DNA of 64,000 nt. Origin: Paraspadella gotoi. Taxonomy: Eukaryota > Chaetognatha. The translations under genes and the position numbers were made by a program. Positions within the stretch are counted from its first letter, which is position 1. Each line of letters opens with the position of its first letter. The notes beneath the pieces were generated by a model. It was not told where the DNA came from. It did no database searches and worked only from the letters and a program-made list of their open reading frames with translations. Positions 33,363 to 44,381 of the stretch are shown here, in pieces. The stretch is from assembly GCA_051294375.1 (NCBI GenBank), contig CM119267.1:15602105-15666104 (forward strand). Direction: 5' to 3'.

Positions 33363-36291
33363 TCAACTTCTTTTCAAAACTTGTATAAATGCGTCGTTAG
33401 GAATTTCCACTTTACCGATTAATCTCATTCGTCTTTTTCCCTCGGCCTGTTTCTTCAAAAGCTTGATCTTACGCGACATATCTCCGCCGTAACACTTGGC
33501 CGTCACGTCTTTTTTGTACGGAGAGATGTTCTCACGCGCAATAATTTTAGATCCGATGGCGGCTTGAATCACAATCTTGAACATTTGTCTCTCAATCACG
33601 TCCTTCAACTTGAGCACGATATCTCTTCCCAACTCTCGGGCGTGGTCCGCGTGGGCTATGAGAGACAGTTCATCGATTGGCTTGCTGCAAACAGAGCAGT
33701 AATGAATTATATCATCTCATGATCAAACATATTATTTTCTGCCAAGTGTAATAACGCTGACTTCAAGCTATGCTAACTCAATAATTCTTTCTCTCAATAA
33801 AATCATGGTCAAAAAGGTTAATTTGTTGTCACCTGTTAACGAGAAAATCTACTCTAACCATATTCGAAACGACGTAACTATCGTGTGAATAGTCGAATGA
33901 AGCGTATCCCGACGACACGGATTTGAGAGCGTCGAAAAAATCAACAATGATTTCGCTTAACGGAATTTTGTACTTGTAAACTATTCTGTTTCCTAAAATT
34001 CAATTGGCATTATTGAATAAATATTAACTACATTTGACATCCACTTTGATAATGATCAAAATATTGTAAACCTTCAATAGTTGTCGCGGATAATTCCTCT
34101 CCTCTTCGAGACAAACACAAACTCTCAATGGCACTCCCATACTCAATTGGCGTAATAATAGACGCAATGGCAATAGGCTCCATGGAGTACTCTACCTCAT
34201 TCGGATCTGGCATTTCAGCAGGGGAGTGCACCAATTTTTCCGTCTCATTTTTGCCTTTTCTAAAAATATATATATATAAATAAATAAATATACCGCAGAA
34301 AAAATCCGAACCTTGAGTCTTTACTTTTTAACTTTGTAAATGACGTTCGGGGAAGTGACGATTACGGGTGCGTCAAATTCTTGTTCCAATCGTTCTCGGA
34401 AAACCTCAAGATGCAAGATACCTAAAAACCCAACCATCCAGCCAGGACCCAAAGCGGCCGAAAAATCTTTTCGCAAACTGACGCCGGGGTCGTTGAGCAT
34501 TAACTTATCCAAAGCTTTCGCCAAATGACTATATTGAGTTTTGTCGAGGGGATAAAGACCAGCAAAAACTACCGGGATTTGAGGTTTGAATCCTGGCGAA
34601 AAAAGAAACGTTTTAGGTTTTCGTATTCCCCAAAAAAAATCAAGAAACGAACGAAATTATTCAACAAACATACAAATAAAAATTTAATTTATATTATACA
34701 TATAAGACGAAGCCGAAATATTACTATATAAATTATATATATATAATATATATATGAAATATTATACCACTTCATTGATAGGGAAGCTGGGAGTGAATAA
34801 ACAAGTCTGTGAGAGAGGCTTGATTAAAAGCTTGCAAGATAGCTTATTTATTAAATGGATGGATAATTTTTATATTGATTGTACCAATTTCATACAAGAT
34901 AAAAATCTTTGCGTTCTTAACAAGAACGGTAATTCCCATTGTTTTAACCGCATTGACTTTATTTTCACATGTATTTGGACAGACAGACATACAGACCGAC
35001 TAACGGACGGACCGACCGACCGAAAAGTGACTTATAGAGTTGCTTCGCGAGTACTCGCGGCGCAACTAAAAAAAAACACACCTTCGATCGGCTCCACTTT
35101 TTGCCCGACGTGAAATACAGTCTCCCCGATGTGAACATCAGCTGTCTCCTTAATTCCCGTAAGAACGAAACCCACGTGTCCCGCGCACAATTCTGTCACG
35201 CTTCTCTCTTCCGGTTCAAAGACGCCAAGTTCGTGAGCAATCTGCTGGCGCTGAGAGTGAAAGAATTCGATTTTGTCCCCGCGCCGCAATGACCCATGGA
35301 GGACCACGATGAGGGCGACTGTTCCACGATACTGGTTGTACCAAGAGTCGAAGACGAGGGCAGTGAGCGGGGCATGGTTCGAAGGCGGCGGCGGGGGCGG
35401 TATGCGTTCAACGATGCTGTCGAGAAGATCCTCGACGCCGGCACCGAATTTGGCGGAAACGCGAAGCACGTCGGCAGCGGGGACGCCGAAGAGCGACTGT
35501 ATTTGCGATGAGACCTGATCGGGGTTTGCTGATTTCAAGTCGATCTTATTCAAGACGGGAACGATGACGAGGCTCCGCTCTGAGGCTAAAAAGAAGTTTG
35601 CCACCGTCTGCGCTTGGACGCCCTAAAAAATAAAACGGCTCACCTTATAAATTTGAAACGAGATATATATATCCGCATCGCGAAAGAATGAACTACAAGA
35701 CTCACTATTCAAGGCCATTCTAACCTGATTGGCGTCTACCAAAAGCACGACTCCTTGACAGGCAGCCAACGACCGCGAGACTTCGTAGCTAAAGTCGACG
35801 TGTCCCGGTGTATCGATGAGGTTCAAGAGGTAATTCTGTTCGTCGTACTTAAACTTATAGCGAAAAGAGACTGTTTGCGCTTTGACGGTTATTCCTCTCT
35901 CTCGCTCGACCGGTAACTTGTCCAAAACTTGCTCGTTCTTTCTCCCTTCGCTTTTGATGGCTCCGACAAATTCGAGAATTCGGTCAGCCAACGTGCTTTT
36001 CCCATGATCGATGTGAGCGATTATGCTTCATAAATTGATAATTAAATAGAAAACGGTGAGAAAGCAAAAAATAAATTAAATTGGTAATTTAATTACTAAA
36101 TTAGATTCCTCTCACCTAAAATTTCTTATCCTTTCGATGGGAATATCGCGAGTAATTTCGCTATAGTTAGAATCGAGAGGTTTCGTCCAATGTAAATATC
36201 GCGTTGAAGAAATCACGGACAATGGCGCTTTTAAAATAGAATCTCTTGTCAAAATTATTTTGGAGAATCGACATAATATTGATAAATTCAT
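33363..36291 (-). CDS. GUF1: GUF1, mitochondrial elongation factor 4 (LepA-type GTPase)
   Basis: Seven exons: 36291-36116, 36025-35725, 35622-35082, 34592-34325, 34259-34045, 33992-33833, 33684-33363. The product has 660 residues (human 669). A basic, Ser/Leu-rich presequence (1 to about 45) precedes the GTPase domain: AHIDHGKST (P-loop), [13 protein letters not shown] (switch I), [29 protein letters not shown]. It is followed by EF-G-like domains and the LepA-specific C-terminal domain with [14 protein letters not shown] and [22 protein letters not shown]. The family back-translocates mitochondrial ribosomes. One donor (34044, GTGGAT) is weak but is the only one that keeps phase and gives [15 protein letters not shown] 19-bp palindrome lies 34 bp upstream of the start. 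PEX2 ends 141 bp upstream. Confidence 0.95.
34977..35066. repeat. (GACN)n tract followed by a 28-bp palindrome
   Basis: In a GUF1 intron (34593-35081), a run of gacagacagacatacagacc and acggacggaccgaccgaccg leads, after 17 bases, into gttgcttcgcgagtactcgcggcgcaac (35039-35066 inclusive), which is self-complementary except for two mismatched pairs. It may be the end of an unidentified small mobile element. Confidence 0.7.
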
Positions 36292-36324
36292 ACCGGGATT
36301 CTTTCAAAACCACTTTTTAGTTTT

Positions 36325-36343
36325 CACTGTCGAATCGACAGTG
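36325..36343. promoter_or_regulatory. 19-bp palindrome in the GUF1-PEX2 spacer
   Basis: CACTGTCGAATCGACAGTG has two perfect 9-bp arms around a single central base. It lies 34 bp upstream of the GUF1 start within a 141-bp spacer. Its function is unknown; it could be a protein-binding site or an RNA hairpin at the junction between two coding regions. Confidence 0.5.
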
Positions 36344-36432
36344 TCGATCTCATTTCATAGTTTTCTTTATTCGGTTCTGAATAGAATAATATACACATTG
36401 GCTCGTTATAATCACGTTTGACAAACGCGGCT

Positions 36433-37230
36433 TTAAATGGCGAAGACTGGTTTAACATCATCAAGTGACGTCGATTCCGCGCCGCAATCACCACAGACTA
36501 ATCCCCCGTTTTCCACCAAATACGCGACGACGCACGAGTAGCAAAAGACGTCGCGACAGCAGAATCCGTGAGGCTGCACCACGGGCGATTTACGACAGAG
36601 TGGACAAGAACCGGGAATTGCAACGATTTCCGGCACCAATGCGGTTGCGGTCCTTTCGACTAGAGGGCGAACGAGGAAGACAAAATCGGTCATCCCGTGC
36701 CACAGCAGGTCTCTTAACAATGCAGAGAACTCAATGGAGTGCAAAATTCTCCTTTCGTCGCTGACCATTTCAAGCTGAAAGAGGCGTTCGAGAAAGGTGG
36801 CATATTTCCCGAACCGAACGAAGGCTAACAAATTCACAACGTTTAAAATCAGAAGAAAGAGGTCAGCAACGTTTAGCAGTTCTTTTAATTGTTTAATCCA
36901 AAAATTTTCAGTTCTGTCCTTGAGCCATTTTAATAGCGCGTTGGTAAATACGAAAGCAAAGGTTCTCCGGAGAGAAGGTCGAATTCTTGTTCCTTTGATT
37001 GTAATTACGTGATGACAAGAGAGTAGCTTCTGTCCAACCGTCTTAGTTTGATCAGCATAAGATAATTTCCACAGGACTATCGACAACAGTAGCTCAATTT
37101 CAGGTTTTATTAAAACTAAATCTTCGTTTCGAAGAAGATAGTCGACTAGATATCGTTCCAAAACTGCATCCAAACGGCCACTATCTAAATGGGCAACTCG
37201 TGTCAAATGGCACCTGTTTTTGTCGTTCAT
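36433..37230 (-). CDS. PEX2: PEX2-like peroxisomal RING-type ubiquitin ligase
   Basis: A single exon encodes 265 residues from the ATG at 37230. An upstream in-frame ATG at 37293 would give 286. Visible features: an N-terminal RVAHLDSGRLDAVLERYL helix, hydrophobic membrane segments near residues 120-145 and 185-205, the family motif FGKYATFLERLFQLE, LLRDLLWHGMTDF, and a C-terminal RING with CPLC, FCYSC and CGDC. PEX2 acts with PEX10 and PEX12 to ubiquitinate the import receptor PEX5 so that it can be recycled. One position is unusual: where the human protein has C-E-H-I-F-C, this one has C-R-D-V-F-C, so the RING histidine appears to be replaced by aspartate. Identity to vertebrate PEX2 is modest, but the order of motifs is convincing. 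Confidence 0.85.
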   Translation of the reverse strand: MNDKNRCHLTRVAHLDSGRLDAVLERYLVDYLLRNEDLVLIKPEIELLLSIVLWKLSYADQTKTVGQKLLSCHHVITIKGTRIRPSLRRTFAFVFTNALLKWLKDRTENFWIKQLKELLNVADLFLLILNVVNLLAFVRFGKYATFLERLFQLEMVSDERRILHSIEFSALLRDLLWHGMTDFVFLVRPLVERTATALVPEIVAIPGSCPLCRKSPVVQPHGFCCRDVFCYSCVVAYLVENGGLVCGDCGAESTSLDDVKPVFAI

Positions 37231-37611
37231 TTTAAAATCCTGGTTTTTAAAACGTTGAATCACAATAGTGAGAAAAAAATTTCCGAAAATCATGCAATTG
37301 TTCCTTGAAAAAATGGAGTTTCGGTGTAAAAAAAAATATCTTTTTTTGCACTGAAACTCAATAAATTCAACACTTTCATCATTATATTAAAAATACCATA
37401 AATTAAGAAAATATCTTTGTGAATTATAAACTTTCTGGAGTAAAATATTTCTAAAATTTAGACACACATAAAAAAAATTAATAAACAAAATGATAATGTA
37501 AAAAAATTAGCAATAAACTGGACGGATTAGATAACAATTACTATAGAAGACAATTGACTAGTTAAAAATTATTATTTTGTACAAATTGTAGATTGTACAT
37601 TAAAAGTTATT
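37231..37611. other. Spacer between the 2231-residue gene and PEX2
   Basis: 381 bp, AT-rich with homopolymers. No gene and no clear motif are seen. Confidence 0.4.
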
Positions 37612-40600
37612 TTAAGGCACATCGTTGCTGTCCCCTAAGGTTTTTTGGTGGCTTCCCCTTTCCTCTTTTTTTTTCAAACGTTTCTCATTCAAAAGTTTAA
37701 TTGCGTCTTTTTGACTACGCCGAGCACCTTTGGCAATGGTTGTCAAGGATAAAGTCGAATCTTCATCAATAGACGTACTTTCTTCAATATTCTCTTCATC
37801 AGCTTCAGGAACCATAATTTTTCGCTTTCCTTCTTTCAATTCTCTTTCTTGATCCAGCATTCTTTCTTGGATCACTTGTGCAATTTTCTGCATTTTTTCA
37901 TCGTTACTTAAGCCTTCCAATTGACCTGGATCAACTATCTCTTTAAATTGAGCAGCGTTCTGATTTCTCTTTTCTTTCATTGTTCTTGTTCGTTCGGTTC
38001 TCACTTTTTCGATCCGTTCCTTTACATTTGTGATTTGTCGGTCGCGTTCTTCTTTCTTAGTTTGTTCCACCATAGTTTTTTGTCTTTCCCCTAATCCAAG
38101 AATTATTTGAGCTTCATCTTTAATATCTTCTTTTTTCTCCCTTTGCTTTTTCAAACGTTCAAGACGGTCCTTTAATCGTTCTTGTGTTTGTTGAATTTCT
38201 TTCATAGTTCTCATTTGAATTTTAGTTTGTTCTCTTTCTAATTGGCTTAAAATTGCTTGTTGATTTTCATTAGTTATAGTTTCTTCAGGTTTATAAGCCT
38301 TCACTCTTCTCCTCCCTTCGGTAGTTGTATCAGTAAGATCAGAAACAATTGAAGTATCCGCACTCCCTTGTGAAAAACCAGATTCCTCCTCGAGTTCTGA
38401 GATCGATTTATTACCTGGCATTATTTCTCTTTGCAAAGCCGATTCATTGCTTAACTTAGAAGGTTCAACATAAGAGTCCTCTAATTTTTTTTTCCGAGCC
38501 TCTTTTCTTTCTGCTAACTTCTTTTCCATTAAGATTTTCTGTTTTTCTTTGTCGTATTTTTGACTATTTAACGCTTTAATTTGCTCTTTTCTAAGTGATT
38601 CAATTAAAAGAACTGCCTCTTGTCCTTTTTGTTCTTTTGCAGCTCTTCTTTCTTTCAGTTTCCTTTCACTTGCTTCTTTTTGCCTTTTTAAAGCGGATTG
38701 TATAGCAAGTCTTTTACTTTCATATTGTAATTTTAACTTTTCAACTTCTAGATCGTAATTGACCGGATCATTTGTTTGCGCAATTTTATTCATATTATTT
38801 TTAAATTCAGCATCGATTTCGTTAATTAACTGTATCTCCGTTTCTTTCATGTCACAAGATGGTTCACTTTCTATTTCTTCTGGTTCAAAAATAACTGAAG
38901 CTAGATTATCTGACCAGTTGGACTCATTATGGAGGCAATATTGTAGTATTTCCTCTCTTGACAAAGATGCATTATGAATCAGTTCGTCTAAGGCTTTTTT
39001 TTCTTCAGATTGCTTATACTGTAACTTGTTCACTAGCAAAATGTGGACATCAAATATCTTATTATTGCGATTAGATTTCATCACTTCATTGACTTTGTGC
39101 AAAACACCAAGCAAAAATGTGTGCCGTAAATTGTCATCTTTAGCGCTTTTTATTCTATCGTATCTTTGTGAGAGTAACTTTAATTCCATTTGAATTTCAT
39201 CAATAGGTAGTTCACCGATTTCTTCTAGTTTTGGATTATCTCGTATTAATTCAAATAAGTTAAAAACATATTCTAATTCGTGGTTTTGTTTTTTATCTAA
39301 AGATGCTAAAATTTGATCGTCAATATTTTCATTTAGATTTTCTATATTTCGAATATTATTTTTTCTTCTCTCCTTCATTGCTGTAATTCTTTGAAGCGTT
39401 CGCTGTTTCTGTTTCTCTAACTCCGACAGATTGCTTAGAGATTTTCCTCGTTCATCAAGTTTAGCCTTAGAAAATATCATACAAGCCTCATCAACTTGAT
39501 TCTGATGTCTTAATAACTTCTCTTCACGGCGTAGTTTTGCTAGCTGTAATTGACGGGTGCGTTCCTGTGTAGCTCGATCAGTCTGCAAATTTAAATTATT
39601 TAGAATTTTTTTGCGCTCTTCTTCATATTCTTTATCCAAAGCTGAAAGAACATTTTTCGATGTTATCAACACCTGTTCATCACTACCTTCCTCAACATTT
39701 AGCAAAGTATCAAGAACCATATTAGACACATCCTTTCCTTGTTTTTCTCGTTCTGCTTTTAACTGCATCCTTTTGGTTAGCTGTTCTTGAACTCGTCGCC
39801 TTTGTTCGCTTTGACAATTTCTTAATAAAGTAGCAGCCGCTTCTGATTCATGCACTAACTTATCATACAATGCTGCAGCTTCATCATCTTTTCCTTGTTG
39901 TCGTAAGCGCTTTTCTTCAAGTTTTAGCCTTAATATTTTTGCTTGTTTTTCACGTTCTGACATGCGCGACCATTCTGCTAAAGTATACTGCTTCATAAGC
40001 CCTTCCAGAATAATAGTGTCTTTCAATGCATTATATTTTTTGGTCAATGTATTATCAATTTCATCTGTTCTTTCTTTATTTTCCATGGAAAAGCTTAAGT
40101 ATAATTCAGCAATATTCAGATAAGGATATTTTTGAAGAAAAAATTGCCTTTGCAAAATTTCTTTTACTTCTAATAACTTTAATTGTTCTTGAATATTATT
40201 TTTTTCTGCTTCTTGTAGCTTTTTTAGTTGTGTTAAGTAGCCATAAATAACTTCACCCTTCTTAGATGATTCTAATTTCGAATTTTCTTGTCCCTGACAA
40301 TCAAGAAAAAAGCTTAATTGAACCATTTCCTTTAAAACAACAAACTGTTGGTTTATAATCTCTTTTTCAGTAGTTGACAAAGATTCGCCATTTGACGGGA
40401 GGCTAGAAAGTGATTCCCATTCCAACTTCCATAATTCAGTAATTTCTTTAAGCTTCTCTAATTTTTTTAATATATCAGAATGTTCAGTTTCCGAAAGCTC
40501 TTCATTCAAAAAACAACTCAATATTCTTTCTTCATCTTTATGTCTTTCAAGTAAAACTTGCCAAATTTTATCGATATTTAAATCTTGCTTTAAAGTGTTA

Positions 40601-43600
40601 TTTTCCTGGAATTTCTGTAAACGAGATACAAGTTTTGCTCTGTTTTTCTTTTTCACCGATTCAATTGAACTTTTAATCAAATTTTCGTCTTTTATTAAAT
40701 CATTGATCATGTTATTAGCAATATTTTCTCTGTAAGCTTTTTCACCTTTTCTTTTGCTAACCTTCAGTTGTATTAAATGTTTTTGTCTTTCAGCTTCTGT
40801 TAAGTGATTAAATTCAGCTTCACACATTTCGGCCAATACGGCATCAACTACTTTAGTAGGATCAAAAATAATTAAATTGTTAACATCATTTTCTTCCATT
40901 GAAACTGATTCTAATTCATCGATTAACTTACCAAATTGTGACTGAAAATCATTGTTCGAACTGTCATTTTTTCGATTTTGTTTTAAATCTCTTAAACGAT
41001 GCCTGAGTTGTACTGATGATGCTGCTTTGCTGGTTTGAAGAATCTTTTCTAACGCATTAGCATTGGAAAACATAGTTAACATTTCTTCAAATCGATTTTG
41101 ACGTCTCAGCTGCTTTTCTTTAAGTCGAACGAGGGTTAATAAATTTTGACGTTCTTTTTCGTCAAGATCTAACCATTCTTTTTCTCCAATCTGCATCTTC
41201 AGTAACTTCAGCAATAGCTCTTCCCTAGTTCTATCATAGATACGAAGAGCATCTGACTCCTCATGTTGGGGTATCTGTAATAAAACTCGGCTTACATTTG
41301 TTAGCAAATGTTGGTGAAGTAAAGTTTCAAGACCTTGCTGCTTGATTAAAGCAATTGGTTTAAATAAAAAATTTGTTACTAATTCGCTTATAAAACAGTT
41401 CTGCAGTAAAAGAATGTTAAAGACTATATCTTCGACTACTTCAGATTTTTCAAGCCCACTTCTTTGCTTTATCTCTATCTGTAAGGTTGAAGCTTCCTCA
41501 AAAATTGATATCAAATTTTCACGAATGATTGAATGATATTCCTTTGAGAATATACAATTTTGAGATGCTACCATCAATTCATATTGATTTATTTTTAATT
41601 GTAACTCTTCTATTCTCTCCACAATTTCTGAATTGCTCATTTCTTTTGTAATATTTTGTAATTCATTCAAACTGGGATCCATCAAAATATTAATAATGAC
41701 ATTTATTTCCACGAGATGCTTCTGATCATTAATCTCTAAAACCCAATTAAAAATATTCTCATCATTAGTATGTTGCATTTCTTCAAGAAAGAGATCCGGA
41801 ATACTAACCGGTACATAATTTATTAGGAGTACTTTAGCCAGATGCCTTATTCTTTCTTTATCTCTATTATCAATTTCAAAACTATCATTCATATGACAGG
41901 CACGCTCATTCAATCCTAAGACAATGGCTAATTGAGGATATTCATACAAATTAGCTAATCTGTGAGTTCTTAATCCTAATGCAAAATGTCTAATTTTTTC
42001 CGATTGAATAACAGGATTTATTCTCTGGTTGGAATAGAGAGCGAGGTTTAGCATATCTTTTTCTTCTTCAGATCGAATTATTAAGTCTATAAGCAGACAC
42101 GGATTTTCTACTGACTCAAATTGAGTACTTTCACCAAAAGCATTATCTGCAAAGGAACATTCAATAGAAATATGAGGCTGGCCCATAAGGAAGAAGATGG
42201 CTTTATTTGTAGAATGATCTAACGTCAAACTCTTTTCAAGATCATTCAGTCCTTCTGCATCTCCATTACATCGAAGCAAATACTCTTTATTTGTTAATTC
42301 AAGGATATCAGTTTTATTTTTCGTATTTTTTGCCAAATGCGCTAAGAATCTATTTCGTAAAATTTCATATTTTTCATTCATCGTTTTAAAAAGATCGAAA
42401 TCAGTGTCCTCATAATGAATAAGCTTTAAAACTACATGAAGAATATTGTTAATCGATTCTAAATTTTCTTTTTCCTTGATAAGAATATTTTGCAATTCCC
42501 GATCGTTATCTGCTGTTTTGGTTAAAGTCAAACAGTAATTAAGTATTGTTTTTTCTTCATGAATTTGCTTTTGGATTAAGTCTGCTACAGAACTTGAATA
42601 ATGGTCATGTTCTTTCAGAGAAAAAAATGACCTACTCTTTTCTTTAATGGCAAGGAAACAACTTATACCTTTTTGGATTATTGACTGAAGTAAACTTGTA
42701 GAATTAAAATTTAAATACTGCATCTCGTTAATTTTCTTTGAGTCACGCTTAAAATTAGGAAATTTTTCATGGAAACAATGACGTAAAAATAAAAGAGTTT
42801 CTACCGATTTCTTGAAATCTTGATCAATAATTTTTAAATTCTGGATAAAAACGCCTCTTTCGTACTCGTGTCGTAACTTGACAGCGTTAAGTATCTCTCT
42901 AGTCTTTCGTATTACCGGATCAGAAATATCTTTTAGGGGGTCTATGATTTCTTCATCTTTGTGTGGCTTATCATGAATTTCCAAATAAAGCGCCCCCAAT
43001 GACAAAAGTCGGGAGGCATCAAAATTAGGTCCCCATTTTGGAAACTGTTGATACCTTTCAGTAAGTCCGATTTCGAGCAAATTAAACTTAAATACATTTA
43101 AAGGTGATACTTTTTTGTGAGATGATAACTTATCAATTTCATTAATTAACTGAATTTTTTTAAATGATCTTCCAGAGTCGTTGTCTTTCATTAAGCGCTC
43201 CTTCTCCGCTGCATAGCGCCACTTAAGATCATTAATAATGTCGGAAACTTTACTTTTTCCTTTCCACAAACTGTTATATTCTGTCTCCAGCATCGAATCA
43301 ACTTCATGTGCACACCATCCATTTGTTATATACTGGGTACCTTTCAATAACAATTGATTCTCTCTAGTGCAATGCAATCCATAATCCTCTCCCATAACTT
43401 CCAACAGAGTAAAATCAAGAGGGAGACAATCGAAAAGGCTTAAGTCTACCTGTTCCTTTGAAAAAACTGCGGCAGACAAGAGTGACTGGATCGGCGAACG
43501 ATCCACCTTTTGAAATCCGGATTTGTCCAGAAATGTGCAAAGGCCAGTCAAACTTTTTAAAATCAATCTGTACTTTGTATCGATAAGGTAAGCCATAAAG

Positions 43601-44307
43601 TGCGTTTCTTGATCACTTTCTAGTTCCGCTCCCTTCGTCTTTTGGGAGGGTCTTTCAAACACGTTCCTTTGAGCGCCGTCCATAAACCCGCTCTTATTCT
43701 CTGAGCGGCTGGCACTAACCAGATTTCGCAACCTCCAAAACTCCTCGACGTCTTCTTCAACCTCCTCGTCTCGCAACTGTAGGACGACGGCCGTTATCTC
43801 TTTTTGTGCCCACGGAGTTCCGGCGGTCATACGCGTTCCGCAGATCCACGGTCGAATTTCCTCAAATGAAATGCTTTTAGGACCGTCGAAACGCCGAGAA
43901 AAAAGAAATTCTTTCCAACGACCCTCTTCAAATCGAGAGCCGAGGGTAACCTTAAACAGAATCAAGGCTTCGGATTGAGAGAGAGACAAATCTCCGTCTG
44001 TGTCGAGGGAACAGAAATCCCACCACATTTGGGAAGTGAGTCGACGACGACGCTCCAAATCCACCAAGACGTCTAGGACGCGAAAGATCGGACAAAACAG
44101 TTCGTCGGGGAAGAACGGGGAACTCATCTCGTTCGACGGCAAAAGTGTAAAGAAACTCTCCTCCAGCTGTCGATAATCTAGCGGCTCAATCAGGACAGAG
44201 TGTTGTAGGCTGTGGATTTGAGAGATGCTTAGTCCTCCGCGAACTCCACCGGGATCGTAAAGGTCTATTACGTCCTGGAAGGACGACGCACAAAACGAAT
44301 GCGCCAT
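37612..44307 (-). CDS. Unrecognised 2231-residue EF-hand/coiled-coil protein, single exon
   Basis: One uninterrupted frame of 6.7 kb, the longest in the window. Residues 102-113 (DTDGDLSLSQSE) form a canonical 12-residue EF-hand loop with Asp, Asp, Asp, Ser, Ser and Glu at the expected ligand positions. Residues 1 to about 200 look globular. The rest is almost entirely charged helix, likely coiled coil, and becomes extremely Lys/Glu/Arg-rich in the last 500 residues. A repeated unit can be seen at about residues 1060, 1460 and 1600: LVRLKEKQLRRQNRFEEMLT, ILRLKLEEKRLRQQGKDDEA and LAKLRREEKLLRHQNQVDEA. I find no membrane segment, motor or enzyme motif, and I do not recognise an orthologue. A calcium-sensing structural or ciliary/cytoskeletal role is only a guess. 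It ends 381 bp from PEX2 and begins 74 bp from the UCH gene. Confidence 0.85.
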   Translation of the reverse strand: MAHSFCASSFQDVIDLYDPGGVRGGLSISQIHSLQHSVLIEPLDYRQLEESFFTLLPSNEMSSPFFPDELFCPIFRVLDVLVDLERRRRLTSQMWWDFCSLDTDGDLSLSQSEALILFKVTLGSRFEEGRWKEFLFSRRFDGPKSISFEEIRPWICGTRMTAGTPWAQKEITAVVLQLRDEEVEEDVEEFWRLRNLVSASRSENKSGFMDGAQRNVFERPSQKTKGAELESDQETHFMAYLIDTKYRLILKSLTGLCTFLDKSGFQKVDRSPIQSLLSAAVFSKEQVDLSLFDCLPLDFTLLEVMGEDYGLHCTRENQLLLKGTQYITNGWCAHEVDSMLETEYNSLWKGKSKVSDIINDLKWRYAAEKERLMKDNDSGRSFKKIQLINEIDKLSSHKKVSPLNVFKFNLLEIGLTERYQQFPKWGPNFDASRLLSLGALYLEIHDKPHKDEEIIDPLKDISDPVIRKTREILNAVKLRHEYERGVFIQNLKIIDQDFKKSVETLLFLRHCFHEKFPNFKRDSKKINEMQYLNFNSTSLLQSIIQKGISCFLAIKEKSRSFFSLKEHDHYSSSVADLIQKQIHEEKTILNYCLTLTKTADNDRELQNILIKEKENLESINNILHVVLKLIHYEDTDFDLFKTMNEKYEILRNRFLAHLAKNTKNKTDILELTNKEYLLRCNGDAEGLNDLEKSLTLDHSTNKAIFFLMGQPHISIECSFADNAFGESTQFESVENPCLLIDLIIRSEEEKDMLNLALYSNQRINPVIQSEKIRHFALGLRTHRLANLYEYPQLAIVLGLNERACHMNDSFEIDNRDKERIRHLAKVLLINYVPVSIPDLFLEEMQHTNDENIFNWVLEINDQKHLVEINVIINILMDPSLNELQNITKEMSNSEIVERIEELQLKINQYELMVASQNCIFSKEYHSIIRENLISIFEEASTLQIEIKQRSGLEKSEVVEDIVFNILLLQNCFISELVTNFLFKPIALIKQQGLETLLHQHLLTNVSRVLLQIPQHEESDALRIYDRTREELLLKLLKMQIGEKEWLDLDEKERQNLLTLVRLKEKQLRRQNRFEEMLTMFSNANALEKILQTSKAASSVQLRHRLRDLKQNRKNDSSNNDFQSQFGKLIDELESVSMEENDVNNLIIFDPTKVVDAVLAEMCEAEFNHLTEAERQKHLIQLKVSKRKGEKAYRENIANNMINDLIKDENLIKSSIESVKKKNRAKLVSRLQKFQENNTLKQDLNIDKIWQVLLERHKDEERILSCFLNEELSETEHSDILKKLEKLKEITELWKLEWESLSSLPSNGESLSTTEKEIINQQFVVLKEMVQLSFFLDCQGQENSKLESSKKGEVIYGYLTQLKKLQEAEKNNIQEQLKLLEVKEILQRQFFLQKYPYLNIAELYLSFSMENKERTDEIDNTLTKKYNALKDTIILEGLMKQYTLAEWSRMSEREKQAKILRLKLEEKRLRQQGKDDEAAALYDKLVHESEAAATLLRNCQSEQRRRVQEQLTKRMQLKAEREKQGKDVSNMVLDTLLNVEEGSDEQVLITSKNVLSALDKEYEEERKKILNNLNLQTDRATQERTRQLQLAKLRREEKLLRHQNQVDEACMIFSKAKLDERGKSLSNLSELEKQKQRTLQRITAMKERRKNNIRNIENLNENIDDQILASLDKKQNHELEYVFNLFELIRDNPKLEEIGELPIDEIQMELKLLSQRYDRIKSAKDDNLRHTFLLGVLHKVNEVMKSNRNNKIFDVHILLVNKLQYKQSEEKKALDELIHNASLSREEILQYCLHNESNWSDNLASVIFEPEEIESEPSCDMKETEIQLINEIDAEFKNNMNKIAQTNDPVNYDLEVEKLKLQYESKRLAIQSALKRQKEASERKLKERRAAKEQKGQEAVLLIESLRKEQIKALNSQKYDKEKQKILMEKKLAERKEARKKKLEDSYVEPSKLSNESALQREIMPGNKSISELEEESGFSQGSADTSIVSDLTDTTTEGRRRVKAYKPEETITNENQQAILSQLEREQTKIQMRTMKEIQQTQERLKDRLERLKKQREKKEDIKDEAQIILGLGERQKTMVEQTKKEERDRQITNVKERIEKVRTERTRTMKEKRNQNAAQFKEIVDPGQLEGLSNDEKMQKIAQVIQERMLDQERELKEGKRKIMVPEADEENIEESTSIDEDSTLSLTTIAKGARRSQKDAIKLLNEKRLKKKEERGSHQKTLGDSNDVP

Positions 44308-44381
44308 TTTTAAGTTTTTTTCTTTTTTGTTAATTAAAAAAAATTAAAATTAAATTAAAAAAAAGACATTAAATTCAATAA

